Positions 5,418-11,564 of a DNA stretch of 11,564 nucleotides are shown piece after piece (positions within the stretch are counted from its first letter, which is position 1; each line of letters starts with the position of its first letter). Where the stretch lies: assembly GCA_946538875.1 (NCBI GenBank), contig CAMNHD010000024.1, positions 1-11,564 on the forward strand, given 5' to 3'. The DNA comes from an uncultured Treponema sp. (GTDB lineage: Bacteria > Spirochaetota > Spirochaetia > Treponematales > Treponemataceae). Made by a program: the position numbers and the translations under genes. The notes under the pieces are model-generated. The model was not told where the DNA came from and ran no database searches. It saw only the letters and a program-made list of their open reading frames with translations.

Positions 5418-8414
5418 ATGAAGAAGTTTAAACAAAAACAATTAATTGTTGCGTTAGTCTCTCTGATTCCCGCTGTGTTTTTTGGATGCAAGCACCCGGA
5501 ACCGGTAAAGGTTTCTTCTGTAAGCATTGACGGCCCGGAAGGAAGATTTGTTGCGGTGGGAGGAACTCTAGCTCTCGAAGCTCAGGTTCTGCCGGAGAAT
5601 GCTGACGACAAGACATTGGTTTGGACCTCATCGGACGAGAATCTTGCAACTGTGGATGCGGAAGGTGTGGTAAGCGGAGTTGCTTCTTCCCTTGATGAAG
5701 AGGGAAATGACGATGGGGTGGAGATTAAGGCTCTTGCCCAGGACGGTTCAGAGATTGCCGCTGTATACAAAGTGTTTGTAAGGGAGACTGTTGTCCGCTC
5801 AACTTCACTTTCAATCAGCGGAAAGGCTGCAAGTTTTGTGGGCCGCGAAGAGCAGTTTACCGCTACTATTCTTCCCGAAGATACAACCGATACGGAAATA
5901 ATATGGGAGTCAAGCGACGAGTCAAAGGTTACGATTAACAGCGACGGTCTTGCTACAATTCTTGCGGCGACTGCAGAAGATGAACCTGTTGTGATTACCG
6001 CAAGAAGCTGCGACAAAGGCTCCACTGCACAAGTGGAACTGTATGTTTCAGAGTCTCCGATTCCGCTTGAGGATATGAGTATTTCCGTTGAAAAGGAATG
6101 GGCATTCATTGGAAGTCAGGTAAGAATTGATGCTGAGTTTGAGCCGGTAAACGCTTCAAACCAGACAGTGAGCTATTCTGTTGACAACGAGGAGCTTGCT
6201 CAGATTGACGAAAACGGAATACTGACCATAAATGACAGCGACCTTACAGGTTCAGTGACTGTTACAGCTGTTACTGTAAAGAATGAAGATCTTGGCGATG
6301 ACGACACATGGACAGAAAAAACTTCTTCCGTGACTGTAGAAATCCGCCGTCCGGTTGCCAGCATAGAAGTTACTGTTGCCGATGAAAAATATGATGAAAA
6401 TTTCGGTGTTGCGGTAGGCGATGTCAATTCCGTGACTGCATCTGTTACTGTGCTTCCTGATAACGCAACAAACAAAAATGTTGTCTGGACAGTAAGTGAC
6501 GAAACAATTGCTGCTGTGAATGATGAAGGCGTGGTGACGGGACTTGCCGAAGGTACTGTGAAACTTACTGCCACTGCAGCGGATGAAAGCGCTGTGTCTG
6601 GTGCGTTTGAGCTAATGGTTTACGTGCCGATTGAGGCAGTTGAGATTTCTTTACCTGCTGAAGGAGACACAGCAGAATTCTTTGCGCTCAGCAAACAGAA
6701 TATTTCTCTTAAGGTCACACCTGAAAATGCCACTTACAGGGATTTGATTACATATTCCGTTGAGCAAGGAAATGCAGGTGTCAGCGAGGAAGGAATTGTT
6801 ACACTTGGCGATAGTCCCGAAACGGTAAAACTCAAGGCTGTTTCTGCCCAGGGCGGTGTCGCCGGCTACTACGAGTTCAGTGTTGTGTTGGACAAGGCAC
6901 GTCTTGAGGCTGCCTTGGAGACTGCACAGACAAAGTATGGTTCTATTAGTGCCGCAGAGATTACAGATGATGTTACTCAGGCAGGAAAATATCTGAAAGA
7001 TTCTGTGGATGAACTTGCGGCCTCTATTAGTGCAGCTGACAGTGCTCTTTCCGGAACGAGCCAGACTGCAATAAACAATGCATTGCTTGATATTGAAAAA
7101 AAGACTGCGGCATGCGAGCCGATTGAACTGCGCTCTGCAGAAACTCTTGCTGCCGGTCAGGTAAAGTCAGTCATCTATTCATCTGACAACAGTGTCACCA
7201 CGAACGACAACAAGTCTACGGCCTGGGGTGCAAATGGCTGGAGCTATGGTGGATACACTAACATTGCGCCGTCTGGACAGGAAGACGGAAAAACACTTAC
7301 TACAGTCGCAACAGTTGATGGAAGGAATGTAAAGAAGCTGGTTTTGTCTGCTCCAAGTCTAATCACTTTCTCTGATATAGTTGGAATGAATGCGGCAGAA
7401 GGAAATTACATGGCGGCGCATCTTTCACTGCTTACTTCAAAGCCTGTAATCGTCGGATTTATGAAGTATGGCGATGACGGAGTTGGCCCTTACCTGTTCA
7501 GGTTTGATCCATTGTCAAGGACTGTGGCGGTAAAAGATGACTCCGGCAAGTACACTGTGGAAGTTCCTGCGGTAATTACAAGGGATGATAATTACTGGTA
7601 CAGTGTGGAATTCAATTTCTCTGCTGTTTACCGGGATTCTATGATTTCAAGTGGTGGCCCGTTGGTGAACATGATGTTTGTTCCTGATGAAACCGGTGTG
7701 GAAGAGTCTTATTATCTTGACAATGTGTTCTTTGTGGAGCGCGAGTATTCTGTCGAATATTTTGAGACTCTGCTTACGGATAAAATTGCAGCTGCGAGAG
7801 GATTCCTGGCTTCTGCTCATATCGGCGACGGCAGCAACCAGTATCCTCAGTCAGCGGCCGACACATTGGCAAATGTCCTGACCACTGCAGAGTCTGCATC
7901 GGGATCTGGTGACAAGGTTCAGCTTAAAGAGGCGATTGCTTCTGTGGAGAACGGACTTGCGGCATTCAAGCTGACATTGAATGTTCCGTTCATCAAGACT
8001 ACCGATATTAATGCAGCATATTTCACCGCAAATACAAATATTGCTTCAGGTGCCACTTATACATCGACAAGCGGTACAGCGGCGTTGGCATTCGACGGAG
8101 ACTTAAACTCCCGCTGGGAATCTGCTCAGAGTGACCCTCAGGTTCTTACCATTGATTTAAGCTCTGCAAAGAACTTCAATAGGATTGCTTTCAAGTGGGA
8201 AGGGGCTTACTCAAGTGATTACGAAATTGCAATTTCTGATGACGGTGAAGAATGGGAGACGGTAGCAAGTGTTGAGACTTCTTCTTACGAGGAGTTCCAG
8301 CTGCTGAGTTTCAATCCTGTTCAGACTGCACGGTATATACGCTTTACCGGTAACAAACGCGGAACTGTGTGGGGACATTCATTCTTTGAAATGGGTGTTT
8401 ATGATGTTGAATAA
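5418..8414 (+). CDS. Large Ig-like (Big_2) and F5/8 type C lipoprotein
   Basis: This is a 998-residue protein. The lipoprotein signal ends in FFGC (Cys24). About five Big_2-like Ig repeats follow (roughly 32-122, 127-211, 218-309, 312-403, 405-489), marked by LPENA/LPDNA, VWTSSDE/VWTVSDE, and D-x-x-GVV-x-G cores; repeats 3 and 5 are divergent. Then come a helical segment (490-565, FIVAR-like), a beta-rich jelly-roll-like region (about 570-775, ending YYLDNVFFVERE), a second helical segment (776-855), and a C-terminal F5/8 type C/CBM32-like domain (about 865-998) with ALAFDGDLNSRWES, LTIDLSSAKNFNRIAFKWEG and ARYIRFTG. No catalytic motif is visible. The Ig stalk would hold the terminal modules away from the membrane, fitting a glycan- or surface-binding role. 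It follows the GH128 gene by 42 nt without a terminator, so it is probably in the same operon. An adhesin role is the main alternative. Confidence 0.88.
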   Translation: MKKFKQKQLIVALVSLIPAVFFGCKHPEPVKVSSVSIDGPEGRFVAVGGTLALEAQVLPENADDKTLVWTSSDENLATVDAEGVVSGVASSLDEEGNDDGVEIKALAQDGSEIAAVYKVFVRETVVRSTSLSISGKAASFVGREEQFTATILPEDTTDTEIIWESSDESKVTINSDGLATILAATAEDEPVVITARSCDKGSTAQVELYVSESPIPLEDMSISVEKEWAFIGSQVRIDAEFEPVNASNQTVSYSVDNEELAQIDENGILTINDSDLTGSVTVTAVTVKNEDLGDDDTWTEKTSSVTVEIRRPVASIEVTVADEKYDENFGVAVGDVNSVTASVTVLPDNATNKNVVWTVSDETIAAVNDEGVVTGLAEGTVKLTATAADESAVSGAFELMVYVPIEAVEISLPAEGDTAEFFALSKQNISLKVTPENATYRDLITYSVEQGNAGVSEEGIVTLGDSPETVKLKAVSAQGGVAGYYEFSVVLDKARLEAALETAQTKYGSISAAEITDDVTQAGKYLKDSVDELAASISAADSALSGTSQTAINNALLDIEKKTAACEPIELRSAETLAAGQVKSVIYSSDNSVTTNDNKSTAWGANGWSYGGYTNIAPSGQEDGKTLTTVATVDGRNVKKLVLSAPSLITFSDIVGMNAAEGNYMAAHLSLLTSKPVIVGFMKYGDDGVGPYLFRFDPLSRTVAVKDDSGKYTVEVPAVITRDDNYWYSVEFNFSAVYRDSMISSGGPLVNMMFVPDETGVEESYYLDNVFFVEREYSVEYFETLLTDKIAAARGFLASAHIGDGSNQYPQSAADTLANVLTTAESASGSGDKVQLKEAIASVENGLAAFKLTLNVPFIKTTDINAAYFTANTNIASGATYTSTSGTAALAFDGDLNSRWESAQSDPQVLTIDLSSAKNFNRIAFKWEGAYSSDYEIAISDDGEEWETVASVETSSYEEFQLLSFNPVQTARYIRFTGNKRGTVWGHSFFEMGVYDVE

Positions 8415-8420
8415 TTATGA

Positions 8421-8466
8421 CAGAGGTCTGAAAGTTCTGGTTTTCACCAAAACCTTATAGACCCTG
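8421..8466 (+). repeat. Nested hairpin in the 3' region of cassette A
   Basis: An inner stem GGTTTT/AAAACC (8439-8444/8449-8454, 4-nt loop CACC) sits inside an outer stem CAG-A-GGTCT/AGACCCTG (8421-8429/8459-8466) with one bulged A. It immediately precedes the terminator. It may be an mRNA 3'-end stabiliser or part of a compound terminator. Confidence 0.5.
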
Positions 8467-8471
8467 GAAGT

Positions 8472-8516
8472 GCCGGATTTGCAGGATTGTTTCCTGTATT
8501 TCCGGCTTTTTTTTTT
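8472..8516 (+). terminator. Rho-independent terminator of cassette A
   Basis: The arms 8472-8486 and 8492-8506 pair over 15 positions, with two T·T mismatches and one wobble, and a 5-nt loop. Ten T residues follow (8507-8516). The stem ends in GCCGGA/TCCGGC. It lies 57 nt after the stop codon of the 998-residue lipoprotein and separates the two cassettes. Confidence 0.92.
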
Positions 8517-8723
8517 ACATGTCTTTATTCGTATATTAATTTAGGCAGAAATTATCCCTTTTAGGTGCTAATTCTAAAGAATTGGTATGTAAAAATATAA
8601 AAAATCTAAAAATAAAACACCAAAACTAAAGATATTGCACCATAAAATATTACACCTTTTTAAAATTTATACCCCTAGCGGGACAATGGTTTCCATGTAA
8701 TACTTAAAATAGCAGGAGGAACT
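8517..8723 (+). promoter_or_regulatory. AT-rich upstream region of cassette B
   Basis: This is the upstream region of the second GH128 gene. No strong consensus promoter stands out. Weak candidates are TTGGTA (8582-8587) with TCTAAA (8605-8610) at 17 nt, and TTGCAC (8635-8640) with TTTAAA (8659-8664) at 18 nt. Three CACC-type elements recur: ACACC 8617-8621, GCACC 8637-8641 and ACACC 8652-8656, the last lying in TACACCTTTT, which is shared with 1917-1926. Several A-tracts suggest bent DNA. The gene's SD, AGGAGG, is just before the ATG at 8724. No coding region is seen here on either strand. Confidence 0.4.
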
Positions 8724-10067
8724 ATGAAGCAAAGAATTTTGCCCCTTACAGTTTTAGTCTTTTTATTACTGGCTTCCTTTTCACTTTATGGTCAGGAAAG
8801 AAACAAGCGCGGAATGTGCTACAACTTTTTTACTCCACAGGAAGTTGCCGTGATGGACACTAGCAAAGTGACCTGGTGTTACAACTGGGCACAGTCACCG
8901 CAGGAAGCCCCCGCTTCAAAAATGGAGTTCATGCCGATGGTATGGGGTGCGGGAAAAGATTTTGAGGCAATGGTTTCTGTTGCAAGGGCATATCTGTCAA
9001 CCCATTCAGAGGTAAAAGTTCTTTTGGGATTCAACGAACCGATGATGAAAAATCAGTATGGTGGCTGTGATCTTACGCCAGCGGAAGCGGCAAAACTTTG
9101 GCCAAAGCTTGAGGCTCTTGCTAAGGAATTCAATATTGAACTTGCTTCCCCGGCCCTGACATGGGGCTTTGAAAAACTCTCGGACGGTAAGATTTACGGT
9201 GCTCCGGAAGAATGGATGAATGCTTTTATCAAAGCTTATAAAAAGAAGAACCGCCGCGCGCCACGCTTTGACTACCTTGTTCTGCACAGTTACATGGATT
9301 ACCCAAGCGCAGTGATGTGGTTCTGCGACAAGTATTCACAGATGTATAATAAGAAGGTTCTGCTTACTGAGTTCTGCGCATGGGACCAGGATCAGAACCA
9401 GACGCCGCACAAGAGTGCCGCCGAGCAGATGTCCTCTATGACACAAAAAGTCGAGGCAATGGACAATGATCCAAATGTTGCCGGTTACGCATGGTTTATG
9501 TCACATGCAGCTGTTGATACAGTTCCGTTCAATTCGGTGTTCACCCAGTTCAAGAGCGACGGAAGTCTTACTCCGCTCGGAAAGGTTTATCTGAATATGT
9601 CCACATGCGACAAATCTGTCTGGTATAAGCCGGGGGATAAAATAGCCGCATCTGAATATGTTGCTTCAAGCAATTACAATATGACTGTCGGCGAAAAACC
9701 TGAGGACGGTGTGCGCTTTAACACATGCATTGGAATTGATGTTGCGGATGAAGATGCCCGAGAGTCCGACGAAGCGTTTCCGCTGATGCTTGGTAATTTT
9801 TCCAACCGCCGCTTTGCAGATTATCAGATTGAATTCAGTGAAGATAAAACATATTCACTTGAACTGAGGATATTAAGTGACAAGCCGCAGATTTTTACAG
9901 TACTGTGTGACGGTGAATCTGTTTACAGTGCAGAACTTGAGGCAACAGGTGAAAAATGGAAGACAGTGACTGTTCCGGTAACGCTAAAAAATGGACAGCA
10001 CACAATCAGAATAAAGACTGAAGGAAATGCGCGTACTGTAAAGTTTTATTGGTGCCGCTTTAATTAG
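8724..10067 (+). CDS. Secreted GH128-type endo-beta-1,3-glucanase (paralogue)
   Basis: This is a 447-residue protein. A signal peptide (about 1-23, hydrophobic LTVLVFLLLASFSLYG) has no lipobox cysteine, so the mature enzyme should be soluble in the periplasm or exported. The catalytic domain starts almost directly after it (KRGMCYNFF, 28-36), without the linker of the first paralogue. It shows WCYNWAQ, FMPMVWG, LLGFNEPM with Glu105 as expected acid/base, LVLHSYMDYPSAV, LLTEFCAW with Glu216 as expected nucleophile, and AGYAWFM. The C-terminal module (about 308-447) shares the SSNYNMTVG motif and overall plan with the other enzyme. Family GH128 (Asl1-like core, PF11790) implies beta-1,3-glucan cleavage; the substrate is inferred. 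The stop codon TAG is part of the next gene's SD (TAGGAGG), so the two are probably translationally coupled. Confidence 0.9.
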   Translation: MKQRILPLTVLVFLLLASFSLYGQERNKRGMCYNFFTPQEVAVMDTSKVTWCYNWAQSPQEAPASKMEFMPMVWGAGKDFEAMVSVARAYLSTHSEVKVLLGFNEPMMKNQYGGCDLTPAEAAKLWPKLEALAKEFNIELASPALTWGFEKLSDGKIYGAPEEWMNAFIKAYKKKNRRAPRFDYLVLHSYMDYPSAVMWFCDKYSQMYNKKVLLTEFCAWDQDQNQTPHKSAAEQMSSMTQKVEAMDNDPNVAGYAWFMSHAAVDTVPFNSVFTQFKSDGSLTPLGKVYLNMSTCDKSVWYKPGDKIAASEYVASSNYNMTVGEKPEDGVRFNTCIGIDVADEDARESDEAFPLMLGNFSNRRFADYQIEFSEDKTYSLELRILSDKPQIFTVLCDGESVYSAELEATGEKWKTVTVPVTLKNGQHTIRIKTEGNARTVKFYWCRFN

Positions 10068-10078
10068 GAGGTTTTAAT

Positions 10079-10666
10079 ATGAAGAGAATTGTATTTGCAT
10101 TGCTTGCTACTCTTGCTTTTGCCGAACTTATTACCGGATGTGCATCATCCAAAAAGCAGACGTCTTATGCACAGACTCCGCCGGTGTACAGCCAGGTGCC
10201 TGGTCAAAAGAGCGTTTTGTTCAAGACATTTGGTGGCTGTGGAATTCAGATTTGGCAGAATGAGTGGGGTGCCCACGAAAATACCTTCGACATTGATTAT
10301 GTCAGTGGATGTATTACTGTAGGCGGAGTTGGTTGGTGGGGCGGCGCATTTGGCTGTTACAACAACGGTATTTCAAACGGGGCAACATTCAACCTCACAA
10401 AGGTAAAGAAAATTACTCTTGAAGCAAAGGCTTCTGGTTACGGAACAATTTACTTTAACATTGACTCCACTATGAAAAATGAACTGGATCTAACCCCTAA
10501 CTTTAAGGAGTACAGTGTGGATGTTCCTTTTGGAAAATCAAAGACTGAAATGCTCTTTATGCTTGGTGGAGTCCGCGACTTGAATGATTACGGAACAAAG
10601 GTCTGGATTCAGAACATAGCATTCTGGGATGAGGACGGAAACGAGATTACACCTGCATATAATTGA
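10079..10666 (+). CDS. Lipoprotein with one Trp-rich beta module (cassette B copy)
   Basis: This is a 195-residue protein. The lipoprotein signal ends in LITGC (Cys21), followed by a short Ser/Gln/Pro linker and one module (about 46-193). The module keeps the family pattern in shortened form: KTFGGCGIQIWQNEW (49-63), GGVGWWGGAFGCY (82-94), GATFNLTKVKKITLEA, a strand KEYSVDVP, and the closing IQNIAFWDEDGNEI (177-190). Compared with the cassette A copies it lacks the DPIGE-containing loop and is the most divergent of the four. It starts 11 nt after the GH128 stop, overlapping its SD with that stop codon, which ties it closely to the enzyme. Function is not known; cell-anchored binding of the enzyme's glycan substrate or products is the likely role. 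Confidence 0.87.
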   Translation: MKRIVFALLATLAFAELITGCASSKKQTSYAQTPPVYSQVPGQKSVLFKTFGGCGIQIWQNEWGAHENTFDIDYVSGCITVGGVGWWGGAFGCYNNGISNGATFNLTKVKKITLEAKASGYGTIYFNIDSTMKNELDLTPNFKEYSVDVPFGKSKTEMLFMLGGVRDLNDYGTKVWIQNIAFWDEDGNEITPAYN

Positions 10667-10697
10667 ATGCATTGAACAAAAGTCTGGAGGTGCCGGC

Positions 10698-11564
10698 ATG
10701 AAAAAACTGATTTTTCTTTCTATTATATTGTTGGCTTTTTCTGCCTGCACCAAAAAGACTGACTTGGATCCGATAATATTAAAAATCTTTTCCAATCTTC
10801 CAGACAGACGCAATGGCCAGGGACTTGTAGAACAGACGATTATAGACCGTTACATGCAGCAGAATCCGGGTGTAAAGATTGAACTTGAGGCATTGGACGA
10901 AGAAGCCTACAAGATAAAATTCAAGGCTTACTGTATGGAGACACTTCCCGATATCGTCAGCGTATGGGGTGAAAAGGCTTTTTTACATGATGCAATGGAT
11001 TCCGGGATTCTGGCAGAACTGAACGAAATGGAATTCCGCGATTACGGATTCAAGCCCGGATCATTGGAAAGCTTTAAGAATGGCGGAGCACTTTACGGGC
11101 TGCCACGGAATACAGATGTTGCTGTTTTTTATTACAATGAAGGAATGTTCACCGATTACCGTTGGGAACTGCCACGCACTTACGAGGAGCTGCTTGCACT
11201 TGCGGATCAGACAAACATAAAGGGTGTGATACCTGTGGCTCTGGACGGCGGTGACGGGTGGCCGCTTGCAATGTACATTTCAGATCTGTTGCTGGCCCTT
11301 GCCGGTGATGAATACAAGACAATCCTCAGCAATGCGTTTCAAAGTGCTGACTTTACTCATCCCTTGTTCAGACAGGCTGTTGAATTATTTGTAAAATCTG
11401 CAAAACACAAACTTTTCCAGAATAATTTTGTTTCTGACGACTATGGTACTGCACAGAGTCTCTTCCTAAGCGGGAAGGCTGCGATGTATTACATGGGCAG
11501 TTGGGAAACCGGAATGGCAAAGAATATTGATCTGCCGGAGCGTATCAAGTCGGAGATAAGAATG
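10698..11564 (+). CDS. Sugar ABC transporter solute-binding lipoprotein (partial)
   Basis: The frame is open from the ATG at 10698 to the window edge: 289 codons, with the C-terminus missing. SD TGGAGG precedes the ATG. The signal peptide ends in the relaxed lipobox AFSAC (Cys17). The body fits family 1 extracellular solute-binding proteins (SBP_bac_1): an opening strand ILKIFSN, YMQQNPGVKIELE, TLPDIVSVWGEKAFL, GILAELNE, LYGLPRNTDVAVFYYNEGMF, YEELLALADQ, a GGDGWPLAMY segment and LFLSGKAAMYYMGSWE. Such proteins deliver oligosaccharides to an ABC importer. It follows the module lipoprotein by 31 nt without a terminator, so it belongs to cassette B, and permease genes are expected beyond the edge. 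The bound sugar is inferred from the GH128 context as a beta-glucan oligosaccharide. Confidence 0.9.
   Translation, partial: MKKLIFLSIILLAFSACTKKTDLDPIILKIFSNLPDRRNGQGLVEQTIIDRYMQQNPGVKIELEALDEEAYKIKFKAYCMETLPDIVSVWGEKAFLHDAMDSGILAELNEMEFRDYGFKPGSLESFKNGGALYGLPRNTDVAVFYYNEGMFTDYRWELPRTYEELLALADQTNIKGVIPVALDGGDGWPLAMYISDLLLALAGDEYKTILSNAFQSADFTHPLFRQAVELFVKSAKHKLFQNNFVSDDYGTAQSLFLSGKAAMYYMGSWETGMAKNIDLPERIKSEIRM

Noticed and set aside
5582..6574. Long minus-strand frames at 5582-6109 and 6200-6574
   Set aside because: They are Ser/Thr/Val-rich antisense of the Ig-like repeats, where codon bias keeps the opposite frame open. There is no SD or recognisable domain.
8415..8723. tRNA or small gene in the 309-bp gap between cassettes
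   Set aside because: No cloverleaf or credible short frame with an SD was found; the content is explained by the 3' hairpins, the terminator and an AT-rich upstream region.

Overview
The window looks like a chromosomal segment of a host-associated spirochaete, most likely a gut or rumen Treponema. This is an inference from moderate GC content, the density of lipoprotein signal peptides with relaxed lipoboxes (FFGC, FNSC, FSAC), strong AGGAGG-type ribosome binding sites and the gene content. I could not run a database search, so the genus is a best guess.

Layout. (1) Bases 1-1030, minus strand: the N-terminal third or less of the glutamate synthase large subunit (gltB), cut by the window edge. 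It carries a GC-rich, palindrome-containing in-frame insertion. Its upstream region holds a promoter candidate followed by a long hairpin with a U-tract, which is attenuator-like. (2) Bases 1223-1852, minus strand: an HD-superfamily phosphohydrolase. (3) Bases 2027-8414, plus strand (cassette A): a lipoprotein with one copy of an unrecognised Trp-rich beta module, a lipoprotein with two copies, a lipid-anchored GH128-type glycoside hydrolase, and a 998-residue lipoprotein with Ig-like repeats and an F5/8 type C (CBM32-like) C-terminus. A strong terminator closes the cassette. (4) Bases 8724-11564, plus strand (cassette B): a second GH128 enzyme with an ordinary secretion signal, a fourth copy of the Trp-rich module on a lipoprotein, and the start of a sugar ABC-transporter solute-binding lipoprotein cut by the window edge.

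Working model. The plus-strand genes form a beta-glucan (probably beta-1,3-glucan) foraging locus. GH128 enzymes, one tethered and one released, would cut the polymer. Lipid-anchored binding modules (the four Trp-rich copies, the enzymes' C-terminal modules, and the Ig/F5/8C protein) would hold the glycan at the cell. The solute-binding protein would pass oligosaccharides to an ABC importer whose permeases should lie beyond the right edge. It resembles a Bacteroidetes polysaccharide utilisation locus in logic, but no SusC/SusD-type gene is visible here.

The least explained elements are the Trp-rich module family, the insertion in gltB, the terminator-like hairpin abutting the ribosome binding site of the first GH128 gene, and the hairpin in the gltB leader.
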